A stretch of DNA of 64,000 bases from Faecalicatena orotica. GTDB taxonomy: Bacteria > Bacillota > Clostridia > Lachnospirales > Lachnospiraceae. A program made the position numbers and the translations under genes. Location of the stretch: NCBI RefSeq assembly GCF_003149245.1, contig NZ_QGDL01000002.1, positions 248,001 through 312,000 on the forward strand. The letters run 5' to 3'. Below, one piece after another: positions 56,006-64,000 of this stretch (its first letter is position 1; each line of letters begins with the position of its first letter). Under the pieces are notes generated by a model. It saw only the letters and a list, made by a program, of their open reading frames with translations. It made no database searches and was not told where the DNA came from.

Positions 56006-57361
56006 ATGGAAGGTACAAAAATAGGTGTAAAGGAACGGCTGGCGTATGGCTTCGGAGATCTGGGGTGCAATATTATTTATTCGGCCATGTCAGCATTTGT
56101 TTTGTTCTATTACACGGACTATGTAAAAGTAAGCGCCCTTACGATTGGCACAATCATGCTTGTTTCAAGACTTTTTGACGGGGTGACGGACCTGGTCATG
56201 GGAGTCATTGTAGACCGCACAAAATCAAGGTTCGGAAAATGCCGCCCCTGGATTTTAAGGATGGCAGTCCCATTTGCCATTGCGGGAATACTGCTGTTTT
56301 CCGTGCCGTCGGGACTGGGCGAAACGTCAAAAATCATTTATATCTTTATTACATACAATCTTGTTTCATCCGTTGTATACACGGCAATCAATGTGCCATA
56401 TGCAACATTAAACGCATTGATTACTCAGGACCAGTATGAACGGTCCGTCTTAAGTATTTTCAGAATGACGCTGGCTACAACCGGGACACTGCTGATTACA
56501 AATCTGACACTGCCGCTGGTGGAATTCTTCGGGGATAATCTGTCTGCATGGACGAAGACATTTGCAGTATTTGGAATCTTTGCGGTCATCATCTTTGTGA
56601 TCACATTTGCGGGAACAAAAGAAAGGGTAAAACCTTCGAGGACAACCAAGCAGGAGAAGGTTCCATTTTTCAAGGGGATCGGAATTCTCTTTAAAAATAA
56701 GTACTGGATCATGATTACACTGACTCTTGTATTCATCTTTATCCAGTATTCACTCAATGGCGGCGCGGCAGTTTACTATGCAAAGGTCGTCCTGCACGAT
56801 GCGAAAATGGTAGGACCGATGAACCTCGTTGCCAGCGTTGTCCAGATCGTGGCAATGTTTACGATGGCCTTCTTTGTAAAGCGGATCGGAAAACGAAACA
56901 TGATGATTGTCGGTGCGGTAATCTATGGACTCGGATTCGGAATGTTTGCTTTTGTGGGAATGAGCTATGCAGGCGTCATGTTTGCATCTGCACTGAAAGG
57001 AATCGGAAATGCATGTATTTCTTCCTGTATGTTTGCAATAGTCTCTGACACGATCGAGTACGGCGAATGGAAGACCGGATACCGTACGGAAGGTCTGGTT
57101 AACAGTGCATCCAGTTTTGGATTTAAAGTCGGAAACGGACTGGGATCCGCCATGCTCGGATGGATACTTGCACTGGGGAACTATGCAGAAAATTCCGTGG
57201 CCCAGAGTGCGTCCTCTGTGATGGCGATTAAAGCGCTGTTCATCTATATACCGGCCGCAATCGCAGTTATCCAGATTATTATCATGCTGTTCTACCACCT
57301 GGACAAGGAATATGATTCTATCGTGGAAGACTTAAGCAACGGGAAGACAGAAGCTGTATAA
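56006..57361 (+). CDS. GPH-family sugar:cation symporter
   Basis: A 451-residue protein with twelve helices. Family landmarks are ERLAYGFGDLGCNIIYSAMSAF at the N terminus and RLFDGVTDLVMGVIVDRTKSRFGKCRPWIL in loop 2-3. These define the glycoside-pentoside-hexuronide (MelB/XylP/YicJ) transporters. Directly upstream of an alpha-xylosidase gene (23-base gap), it most likely imports isoprimeverose or another alpha-xyloside with Na+ or H+. Purine-rich ribosome site before the ATG. Confidence 0.92.
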   Translation: MEGTKIGVKERLAYGFGDLGCNIIYSAMSAFVLFYYTDYVKVSALTIGTIMLVSRLFDGVTDLVMGVIVDRTKSRFGKCRPWILRMAVPFAIAGILLFSVPSGLGETSKIIYIFITYNLVSSVVYTAINVPYATLNALITQDQYERSVLSIFRMTLATTGTLLITNLTLPLVEFFGDNLSAWTKTFAVFGIFAVIIFVITFAGTKERVKPSRTTKQEKVPFFKGIGILFKNKYWIMITLTLVFIFIQYSLNGGAAVYYAKVVLHDAKMVGPMNLVASVVQIVAMFTMAFFVKRIGKRNMMIVGAVIYGLGFGMFAFVGMSYAGVMFASALKGIGNACISSCMFAIVSDTIEYGEWKTGYRTEGLVNSASSFGFKVGNGLGSAMLGWILALGNYAENSVAQSASSVMAIKALFIYIPAAIAVIQIIIMLFYHLDKEYDSIVEDLSNGKTEAV

Positions 57362-57384
57362 ACGGATTGAGGAGGAGATCAGGT

Positions 57385-59742
57385 ATGAAATTTACAGAAG
57401 GTTACTGGGAAAAGAATGAGCGGGCAAATGCACAGTATGCGGCACAGGCATTTGCTGTGGAAGAAATCGAAAATGGAATGCGTGTGACGGCGCCTCTCCG
57501 TGTGATCAGCGATCGTTCCGGGGCATTGGATGTGGGAACGATCACGACAGAGTTTACCGCGGTTAGGAAAGATATTATCAGTGTGCGGAGCTATCATTTT
57601 GAGGGCTATGAAAAACGGGAACCAAGATTTGAACTGAACAGGGAGATGCAGGATGTTTCGGTGGAAATCACGGAAGACGAAGCGGTCATGACTGCGGGAA
57701 GGATGACGGTGCGTGTAAACCGTCAGGATTTCCTGATTTCCTTTGAAGCGGATGGAAAACTTCTGACTTCCTGCGGATTCCATAATCTCGGATATATGCA
57801 GTATGACCGGAAACATCTGACTAAGTTTCCAGAGGAAAATTATATGGCCGCGGATTATCAGCCATACATGATGACAGAATTGTCTTTAGCACCGGGGGAA
57901 TGTGTGTATGGTCTGGGAGAACGTTTTACTGCCTTTGTAAAAAACGGGCAGGTAGTTGACTGCTGGAACGAAGACGGAGGAACGGCGTCACAGATCGCCT
58001 ACAAGAATATCCCGTTTTATGTGACGAACAAACATTACGGAGTCTTTGCGGACCACAGTGACCATGTGTCATTCGAGGTGGCGAGTGAAAAGGTGGAGGC
58101 CGTCGGATTTTCCGTAAAGGGGGAAGAAATACGCTACAACCTTATTTACGGGGATGATATCAAGGATGTACTGGTTCATTACACAGATTTGACCGGAAAG
58201 CCTGCGCTCCCCCCGGCCTGGTCCTTCGGGTTATGGCTGTCCACTTCCTTTACGACAAGCTATGATGAGGAGACGGTCAGCTCTTTCATACAGGGGATGG
58301 AGGACCGGGACCTTCCGTTGGATGTTTTTCATTTCGACTGTTTCTGGATGAAGGAATTCCACTGGTGCGATTTTGAGTGGGACAGCAGAATTTTCCCGGA
58401 TGTAGAAGGTATGCTGAAACGGTATAAGGAAAAGGGACTGAAGATCTGTGTGTGGATTAATCCGTATATTGCCCAGGGGACGAAGTTTTTCCGGGAGGGA
58501 CTAAAAAACGGTTATCTCCTGAAACGCGCTGATGGAAAAGGAATACGGCAGGTGGACAACTGGCAGCCGGGTATGGGGCTTGTGGACTTTACGAACCCGG
58601 AGGCGGTGAAGTGGTACACCGCAAAATTAAAAAAACTGCTGGATATGGGAGTCGACTGTTTCAAGACTGATTTCGGTGAGCGGATCCCGGTGGATGTGGA
58701 ATATTTTGACGGTTCCGATCCGTGGGGTATGCATAATTATTATACAAACCTGTACAATACAGAGGTTTTTGAACTTCTGAAGAAGGAAAAAGGAGAAGGT
58801 GAGGCAGTTCTTTTTGCCAGAAGCGCAACAGCGGGCGGACAACAGTTCCCGGTTCACTGGGGCGGGGATTGTTCAGCGACCTATCAGTCAATGGCGGAAA
58901 GCCTGAGGGGCGGATTGTCATTTACCCTGTCAGGATTCTCCTTCTGGAGCCATGATATCGGAGGGTTTGAGCTGACAGCGAGCCCGGACGTGTACAAGAG
59001 ATGGCTCCAGTTCGGCCTGCTGTCCACCCACAGCCGCCTGCATGGTTCCAAGAGTTACAGGGTACCGTGGCTGTTTGATGACGAGGCAGTCGAGGTATGC
59101 CGCAGGTTTACAAAACTGAAACTAAGACTGATGCCTTATATTTATCAGATGGCCGTCCTTTCCCACCAGTCAGGAATCCCGTCCATGAGGGCAATGGTTA
59201 TGGAATTTGAAAACGATCCGGCGGTAAAATATCTGGATATGCAGTACATGCTCGGAGACAGCATCCTTGTGGCGCCTGTATTCTCATCAGATGGAAGTGT
59301 TGAGTATTACCTGCCGAAAGGAACGTGGACGCACCTGCTTACGGGAGAGACGAAGGAAGGCGGGGCATGGTACAAGGAGACCTATGATTTCCTGTCACTG
59401 CCGCTGTTTGTCAGGGAGAATACGCTCCTGCCTGTCGGGGCAAATGAGCAGACGGCGGATTATGAGTTCGCGAAAAATGTGCAGATTCAGGTGTTTGAAC
59501 TGCAGGAGGAAAAAGAAGCAGTCTGCCATGTTCCTGACCGGGAGGGCAGGACAAGCCTTACAGTAAGCGGAACCAGAACCGGAAACAGAATCATACTTAA
59601 AACGTCTAAAGTGGAGGAGATGTCATATCTGCTCAGAAATATGAAGGAAGTGAAACAGGTGAGCGGGGCGGAAATCAAAGAAATCACCGAACAGGGAGTG
59701 ATTCTGATTCCTGCGGCACACGAAGTGACGATAGAATTGTGA
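57385..59742 (+). CDS. yicI: Alpha-xylosidase, glycoside hydrolase family 31 (YicI-like)
   Basis: A 785-residue cytoplasmic enzyme. N-terminal beta-sandwich (1-255), GH31 TIM barrel (260-600) and C-terminal sheets. The nucleophile Asp is in CFKTDFGERIP near residue 427 and the acid/base Asp in WGGDCSATYQSM near 494; both blocks match E. coli YicI closely. It removes non-reducing alpha-xylosyl units from xyloglucan oligosaccharides. The ATG at 57385 follows GGAGGAG (57371-57377). A longer frame from 57367 lacks a ribosome site. A perfect terminator follows. Confidence 0.92.
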   Translation: MKFTEGYWEKNERANAQYAAQAFAVEEIENGMRVTAPLRVISDRSGALDVGTITTEFTAVRKDIISVRSYHFEGYEKREPRFELNREMQDVSVEITEDEAVMTAGRMTVRVNRQDFLISFEADGKLLTSCGFHNLGYMQYDRKHLTKFPEENYMAADYQPYMMTELSLAPGECVYGLGERFTAFVKNGQVVDCWNEDGGTASQIAYKNIPFYVTNKHYGVFADHSDHVSFEVASEKVEAVGFSVKGEEIRYNLIYGDDIKDVLVHYTDLTGKPALPPAWSFGLWLSTSFTTSYDEETVSSFIQGMEDRDLPLDVFHFDCFWMKEFHWCDFEWDSRIFPDVEGMLKRYKEKGLKICVWINPYIAQGTKFFREGLKNGYLLKRADGKGIRQVDNWQPGMGLVDFTNPEAVKWYTAKLKKLLDMGVDCFKTDFGERIPVDVEYFDGSDPWGMHNYYTNLYNTEVFELLKKEKGEGEAVLFARSATAGGQQFPVHWGGDCSATYQSMAESLRGGLSFTLSGFSFWSHDIGGFELTASPDVYKRWLQFGLLSTHSRLHGSKSYRVPWLFDDEAVEVCRRFTKLKLRLMPYIYQMAVLSHQSGIPSMRAMVMEFENDPAVKYLDMQYMLGDSILVAPVFSSDGSVEYYLPKGTWTHLLTGETKEGGAWYKETYDFLSLPLFVRENTLLPVGANEQTADYEFAKNVQIQVFELQEEKEAVCHVPDREGRTSLTVSGTRTGNRIILKTSKVEEMSYLLRNMKEVKQVSGAEIKEITEQGVILIPAAHEVTIEL

Positions 59743-59755
59743 TGACATATTAAGA

Positions 59756-59802
59756 GGGCTTTCTGCAGATGAACAATATCCATCTGCAGAAAGCCCGAAA
59801 CT
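59756..59802 (+). terminator. Intrinsic terminator of the alpha-xylosidase operon
   Basis: GGGCTTTCTGCAGAT (59756-59770) pairs perfectly with 59782-59796 around an 11-base loop, followed by GAAACTTTTT. Confidence 0.85.
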
Positions 59803-59815
59803 TTTTAGAAAAAAC

Positions 59816-59843
59816 TTTACATTCTCCCAGCACGCCGTATAAT
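59816..59843 (+). promoter_or_regulatory. Promoter of the DUF1275 gene
   Basis: TTTACA (59816-59821) and TATAAT (59838-59843) with a 16-base spacer, about 70 bases before the ATG. Confidence 0.65.
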
Positions 59844-59911
59844 GGTGGAGGAATAAAATAAACGGAGCAGTTAATTCTTAATATATTTATTACGGGCGGG
59901 AGGTATGACAG

Positions 59912-60595
59912 ATGATGAAATGTAAGGCTGGCCGGCAGATGTCGGAATCTATGGTGCTAGCGGTATTCCTGACGCTGGCCGGGGGTTTTCAGGATGCGTA
60001 TTCTTATAATTGCAGGGGAAAAGTCTTTGCGAATGCACAGACCGGGAATATTGTACTGCTGGGGCAGAACCTGGCACAGGGAAATTACGGGACAGCGCTC
60101 CACTACCTGATGCCGCTGGCAGCATTTATCGGCGGGGTATATGTAACAGAATGGGTGCATCATTTATATAAAGAGCATCAGAAAATACACTGGCGGCAGA
60201 TAGTACTGCTTGTCGAGGTGGTATTGTTGGTCATAGTGGGACTCCTGCCGCATTCGATGGATGTACTGGCAAATGTGCTGATGTCCTTTGCGTGCGCCAT
60301 GCAGGTCAACAGCTTCCGCAAGTTTAGGGGAATTCCGTGTGCGACAACTATGTGCATCGGAAATATGAGGAGTGCGACGGAAATGCTTTGCAGGTACCAT
60401 ATCACGAAGGATAAGGAATTAAGAAGAAAAAGCTTGCATTATTATTTTGTGATTTTGGTTTTCGCTGTCGGAGCGGCGGTTGGGGCAGTGATGAGCATTC
60501 ATATTGGACTGCGTGTCATCTGGATTGCGGCGGCGCTGCTGTTTGTCGGATTTGTACTGATGTTTATCAAAGAAGATATAGGAAAAAGATCTTAA
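59912..60595 (+). CDS. DUF1275 (YoaK-like) membrane protein
   Basis: A 227-residue protein with six hydrophobic segments. The family signature near the N terminus, GGFQDAYSY...FANAQTGNIVLLGQNLA, is clear, and so is FRKFRGIPCATTMCIGNMRS in the middle. DUF1275 proteins are widespread inner-membrane proteins of unknown function. Two adjacent ATG codons (59912 and 59915) follow GGGAGG. Monocistronic, with its own promoter and terminator. Confidence 0.88.
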   Translation: MMKCKAGRQMSESMVLAVFLTLAGGFQDAYSYNCRGKVFANAQTGNIVLLGQNLAQGNYGTALHYLMPLAAFIGGVYVTEWVHHLYKEHQKIHWRQIVLLVEVVLLVIVGLLPHSMDVLANVLMSFACAMQVNSFRKFRGIPCATTMCIGNMRSATEMLCRYHITKDKELRRKSLHYYFVILVFAVGAAVGAVMSIHIGLRVIWIAAALLFVGFVLMFIKEDIGKRS

Positions 60596-60630
60596 AATGA
60601 CTGATAACCGGGTTGTTTCAGAATGAATGT

Positions 60631-60668
60631 GGGCGGAAATGTGAGTGTGTACATTTCCGCCCTGTCTT
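60631..60668. terminator. Terminator between DUF1275 gene and asnB
   Basis: GGGCGGAAATGT (60631-60642) pairs perfectly with ACATTTCCGCCC (60651-60662) around an eight-base loop, followed by TGTCTTTC. It lies between converging genes. Confidence 0.8.
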
Positions 60669-60699
60669 TCATTAGGAATGGATAATCTGTTTGATCCAT

Positions 60700-62550
60700 C
60701 TATATGATCCTGATCTTGTATTTTTCCAGCCAGTAATTTACCTGAAGCATATAGGCCAGCATCTGGGGCCCGGCCATCAGCTGTCCGTACCAGGGTTTCC
60801 CGTAGTCGGACGGACTGTTCAAGAATGCGTGGACTTTTTTTGTATCCAGCAGGGTTCGGACCGGGGCGCTTGCATCCGCGAGTACTTCTTTCAGCTGATC
60901 TCCGAGCAGCTTTTCATATGTGGGGTCGTAAGTTTTGGGATAAGGACTCTTCCTGCGCCACAGGATTTCTTTCGGCAGCAGACCCTCACCGGCGTGCCTT
61001 AGCAGTCCTTTCACGATTCCGTCCGGGCACTTCATTTCCCACGGGACGCTGAAGATGTATTCCACGATCCGGTGATCAGCCAGAGGGACTCTTGCCTCCA
61101 GACCGTTATACATACTGGTGCGGTCCATCCGGTCCAGCAGGGTCACCATGAACCAGCGCAGATTCAGGTATGCAATCTCCCGACGCCGTTTTTCTTCTGG
61201 TGTATCTCCGGCGAGAAGGGGAGTTTCGTGAATCGTCTTTTCATAAGCGGCACGTGCATAATCTTCCATATGCAGTTCATGGATGACGCTTTCATCCAAA
61301 AGCGCCTGCCGTGGCTGCATACTCATGGACCACGGGAACGCGTCCGTCCGGAAGGCCTCTTCACTGTGGAACCAGGGATATCCCCCGAAGATTTCGTCTG
61401 CACATTCCCCTGTCAAGGTTACCTTGTTATATTCTTTCACCTGAGAACAGAAATACAGCATAGAAGATTCTACATCCGCCATGCAGGGCAGGTCTCTGGC
61501 ATCAACTGCCTTAAAGAGACAGTCCAGCTGATCCTGATTGCTGCACTCAAGAAAACGGTGGTTTGTTCCGGCAAACTGGACCATCTGCTCCACAAAAGGG
61601 CGGTCCTGACTCGGCTGGAAGGAGTTGGATTTGAAGTATTTGTTATTATCTGTGAAGTCAAAAGAAAAGGTGTTCAATACTTTTCCCTGCTTTTTCAGCT
61701 CCTTTGCACAAATTGCAGTAACAAGACTGCTGTCCACTCCGCCTGAGAGGAATGTGCTGATCGGAATATCAGAAAGCATTTGCTTTTTCACGGCATCTTC
61801 CACCAGCCATGCGGTCTTTTCGACTGTTTTTTCAAGAGAGTCCTCATGGGGATGACTCTCCAGTTTCCAGTAAAAGTCTTCTGTACAGGAGGTCCTGTCA
61901 AAGGTGATACATTGGCCGGGCAGAACTTCCAGAACATCTTTAAAAACACCTTTCCCGTAAGATTTTGCCGGACCGAGGGCAAAGATTTCACACAGTCCGT
62001 CTCTGTCAAGAACCGGCTCTACCCCCGGATAGGCAAACAGCCCCTTTATCTCAGATGAAAATACGAGAGTCTCGCCGGTCATCGTATAAAACAGCGGCTT
62101 AATACCGAGCCGGTCCCGGAAGAGAAATAGTTCTTCCGACGCAGAATCCCATAAGGCGATTGCAAAAATTCCGTTTAACTTTTTGATGTAATCCCTGCCA
62201 TGCAGCATATAACCTTCCAGAATCACTTCCGTATCGCTTGTCGTCCGGAACTTCACCCCTTCCAGCAGCAGTTCTGTTTTCAGTTCATCCATGTTATAGA
62301 TTTCACCGTTGAAAACAATCGCACACTCCCTGCCGTGCCGCTCTTTTACAAGCGGCTGGTGTCCGGTCACCAGATCAATGATTTCCAGACGGACATGTGC
62401 AAGGCCACAGATGGGGCTCAAATAAGTACCTTCATCATCCGGCCCCCTTTGTTTCTGCGCATGATTCATACCGTTCAAGATGCCGAGCCACTTCGTTTCT
62501 TCTGTCTTATAATCCCTGTAGGGATTAAAAAATCCAGCAATTCCGCACAT
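60700..62550 (-). CDS. asnB: Asparagine synthase (glutamine-hydrolysing)
   Basis: A 616-residue enzyme. The mature N terminus MCGIAGFF exposes the Cys2 nucleophile of the class II glutaminase domain (1-200, with QRGPDDEG and NGEIYN). The synthetase domain has the PPi loop SGGVDSS at 269-275. It converts aspartate, glutamine and ATP to asparagine. The start at 62550 is fixed by the need for Cys2 and by AAAAGGAGAAG upstream, although the frame is open to 62595. It converges with the DUF1275 gene. GC-rich repeats lie directly upstream. Confidence 0.95.
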   Translation of the reverse strand: MCGIAGFFNPYRDYKTEETKWLGILNGMNHAQKQRGPDDEGTYLSPICGLAHVRLEIIDLVTGHQPLVKERHGRECAIVFNGEIYNMDELKTELLLEGVKFRTTSDTEVILEGYMLHGRDYIKKLNGIFAIALWDSASEELFLFRDRLGIKPLFYTMTGETLVFSSEIKGLFAYPGVEPVLDRDGLCEIFALGPAKSYGKGVFKDVLEVLPGQCITFDRTSCTEDFYWKLESHPHEDSLEKTVEKTAWLVEDAVKKQMLSDIPISTFLSGGVDSSLVTAICAKELKKQGKVLNTFSFDFTDNNKYFKSNSFQPSQDRPFVEQMVQFAGTNHRFLECSNQDQLDCLFKAVDARDLPCMADVESSMLYFCSQVKEYNKVTLTGECADEIFGGYPWFHSEEAFRTDAFPWSMSMQPRQALLDESVIHELHMEDYARAAYEKTIHETPLLAGDTPEEKRRREIAYLNLRWFMVTLLDRMDRTSMYNGLEARVPLADHRIVEYIFSVPWEMKCPDGIVKGLLRHAGEGLLPKEILWRRKSPYPKTYDPTYEKLLGDQLKEVLADASAPVRTLLDTKKVHAFLNSPSDYGKPWYGQLMAGPQMLAYMLQVNYWLEKYKIRII

Positions 62551-62576
62551 TTTTTCTTCTCCTTTTTCATACTTTG

Positions 62577-62706
62577 TAATGCAGCGATGCTGCAATCCGC
62601 CCGAAGGGCGTGAGTTACGGGATGCCCTTTTGGGTATACTTTATATTGCAGCTGTGCTGCAATCTGCCCGGAGGGACTGGGGTACGGGATGTGCCCTCCG
62701 GGGAAT
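62577..62706. repeat. Two tandem copies of a 67-bp palindrome-rich unit
   Basis: Unit 1 (about 62577-62643) and unit 2 (about 62644-62706) share GCAGC-x-x-TGCTGCAATC, then GCCCG-x-AGGG, then TACGGGATG, and end in CCC...GGG. By eye the identity is about 75 percent. Each unit can form a GCAGC/GCTGC hairpin, a GCCC/GGGC hairpin and a CCC/GGG closing stem. They fill the asnB-dpaB gap and resemble the element at 33926-34019. Confidence 0.7.
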
Positions 62707-62708
62707 AT

Positions 62709-63287
62709 TTACTGGATGACCGGCTGATACTGCCTTCCTTCTAAAGCAGCCTCAATAGAAGGAATTAGAAGCTCTGTATGCGCGATCATGGAATTCGGCT
62801 TTTTCTTCGGATTATCCTGACCAAATGGGATAAAATATATATTTTTAGCATTCATCAGAAGGCCGATATTTTTCATATTCATTCCAAGGGCATCGTTTGT
62901 TGAGACGGAAATCAGAAGAGGCTTGTTGTTCCGCAGATGAGCCTTTGCAGCCATCAGTGCGGGAGTATCGGTGATCCCGTTGGCAAGCTTTGCCAGGGTG
63001 TTTCCGGTGCAGGGGAAGAGAACAAGAATATCCAGCAGGCTTCCGGGGCCAATCGGTTCAGCCTGTGATATAGTCAGCATCGGTTTTACACCCGTGATTT
63101 CCTCCGCCTTTTCGATGAAGGTTTCCGCCCTTCCGAAACGGCTGTCGATGCTTCCTGCTGCATCGGAAAAAATCGTCTGTACGAGGGCACCTTCATCCAC
63201 CAGTTTCTGTAGTTCTGTAAATGCTTTTTCGTAGGTACAGAAGGAACCTGTAAAGGCTACTCCAATCGTTTTTCCTTTTAAAGACAA
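62709..63287 (-). CDS. dpaB: Dipicolinate synthase subunit B
   Basis: A 192-residue flavoprotein-like subunit with GVAFTGSFCTYEKAFTELQKL at the N terminus, ILVLFPCTGNTLAKLANGITDTP in the middle and IYFIPFGQDNPKKKPNSM at the C terminus, all typical of SpoVFB/DpaB. With DpaA it makes dipicolinic acid in the mother cell for spore heat resistance. The start is TTG at 63287, with GGAG nine bases upstream, 13 bases after the dpaA stop. Expression should be sporulation-specific (sigma-K in Bacilli); its promoter lies outside the window. Confidence 0.93.
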   Translation of the reverse strand: MSLKGKTIGVAFTGSFCTYEKAFTELQKLVDEGALVQTIFSDAAGSIDSRFGRAETFIEKAEEITGVKPMLTISQAEPIGPGSLLDILVLFPCTGNTLAKLANGITDTPALMAAKAHLRNNKPLLISVSTNDALGMNMKNIGLLMNAKNIYFIPFGQDNPKKKPNSMIAHTELLIPSIEAALEGRQYQPVIQ

Positions 63288-63300
63288 TTTGCATCACTCC

Positions 63301-64000
63301 TTATTCATTATTTGAAAGCATTGCAGCTTCGATGACTCTTTTTACCGCTTTGGCCGAAGATGAGGGGGCGTATTTTCCGGGAAGCCCCGGACATAACACG
63401 GCGTTTCGTCCCAAATGCCGGGCTTCTGCGTAATCTACTCCGCCGGGAGCAGAGGCAATATCAATGATTGTTACGGAAGACTTCATATGATTCAAAATTT
63501 CTGCGGTCAGTACCTTTGCCGGAATTGTATTGAATATAAAATCAAATTCCCCCGCACATGCCGCAAATTCTTCCAGACTTCCGGTCCGGTCACTAACCGT
63601 TCCCGCGAGTGCTCGTTCCTTCGGCTGGTCGGAACTGGCATATACATAGCAAAACATGCCCCGCAGATAAGAAACAAGCGTACTTCCGCATTTCCCATAA
63701 CCGAGCACGGCACACTGGCTGCGGTGAAGATTCTGCGGGCTCCTCTGAATGGCTTCGCAGATGGCACCTTCTGCCGTGGCGATCGTATTATAAACCGCAA
63801 GAGATTCATCCTGCATAAGGTCATGTACAGAAACTCCCGCCTTGCGGACCGTATCCCTAAATTCCCCGGAAATACAGCCGGCAAAAAATGTCTGGCCTTC
63901 TTTGAGTAAACCCAGCAGGGAAGAAAGCGTAAGGTCTTTATCCAGAGCGTTCTGATTCAGATGGACGCCGTTTTTACTGAAAGGAATCGGACAGATAATA
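63301..64000 (-). CDS. dpaA: Dipicolinate synthase subunit A (partial, N terminus beyond window)
   Basis: The frame is open from the stop at 63301 to the window edge, giving about 233 C-terminal residues. FFAGCISGEFRD, then YNTIATAEGAICEAIQ, the Rossmann motif VLGYGKCGSTLV and IIDIASAPGGVDYAEA match SpoVFA/DpaA. This is the NAD(P)H-dependent subunit that oxidises dihydrodipicolinate to dipicolinic acid with DpaB. An internal ATG at 63816 is not the true start. Its presence marks the organism as spore-forming. Confidence 0.92.
   Translation of the reverse strand, partial: IICPIPFSKNGVHLNQNALDKDLTLSSLLGLLKEGQTFFAGCISGEFRDTVRKAGVSVHDLMQDESLAVYNTIATAEGAICEAIQRSPQNLHRSQCAVLGYGKCGSTLVSYLRGMFCYVYASSDQPKERALAGTVSDRTGSLEEFAACAGEFDFIFNTIPAKVLTAEILNHMKSSVTIIDIASAPGGVDYAEARHLGRNAVLCPGLPGKYAPSSSAKAVKRVIEAAMLSNNE

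Noticed and set aside
61072-61746. A 224-codon plus-strand frame inside asnB
   Set aside because: Antisense to a clear asparagine synthase; no start signal or domain.

Overview
The window looks like a chromosomal segment from a spore-forming Lachnospiraceae-type Firmicute (Clostridia). The evidence is: dipicolinate synthase genes at the right edge, a T-box-controlled thrS, AGGAGG-type ribosome binding sites, frequent TTG/GTG starts, an oxygen-scavenging flavodiiron/rubredoxin/NADH-reductase fusion, glycan-use genes (GH2 and GH31), and a probable selenoprotein. Genus cannot be fixed from sequence alone. No rRNA, tRNA, CRISPR array or intact insertion sequence was seen.

Layout. 1-3.4 kb: end of an ABC permease, an MFS exporter and two base-excision glycosylases (nth, ogg). 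3.4-4.9 kb: a minus-strand LytTR/DUF3021/DUF2975 membrane-regulator operon. 5.1-8.0 kb: a GIY-YIG/DUF2075 helicase and an M24 aminopeptidase. 8.1-22.9 kb: a markedly AT-rich defence island. It holds a restriction-modification cluster (Vsr-like nuclease, XRE controller, MvaI/BcnI-type endonuclease, second PD-(D/E)XK-like protein, and an unusually large C5 methyltransferase with its own XRE gene), an uncharacterised membrane-protein/nuclease pair, two decayed genes (one DUF1016/YhcG), and an apparently intact three-gene ABC-three-component-like system. 22.9-33.6 kb: housekeeping and repair genes (LMW phosphatase, AAA ATPase, YjbR, PHP-UvrD fusion helicase, cell-wall amidase, TfoX-C, ECF sigma factor, DUF2461, thrS with T-box).

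34.1-34.4 kb holds the most notable gene, which ordinary ORF calling splits in two. A 97-codon frame has an in-frame TGA in a Cys-x-x-TGA-Gly-Gly context, followed by a hairpin that fits the bacterial SECIS pattern. 34.4-40.2 kb: MATE exporter, peptide deformylase-like protein, an alkyltransferase-like protein lacking the catalytic Cys, RecQ and a CmpB-type membrane protein. 40.2-46.1 kb: an AraC regulator divergent from an APC permease and a GH2 beta-galactosidase, with paired operator-like repeats between them. Just after the galactosidase lies a nested inverted repeat of about 310 bp.

46.5-64 kb: nitroreductase, the flavodiiron fusion, a two-component system with a MacB/Bce-like ABC exporter (probable envelope or antimicrobial-peptide stress module), AraC plus GPH transporter plus alpha-xylosidase (alpha-xyloside or xyloglucan-oligosaccharide use), a YoaK-like membrane protein, asnB and dpaB-dpaA. 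Short GC-rich palindromic repeats of one apparent family lie beside thrS and between asnB and dpaB.
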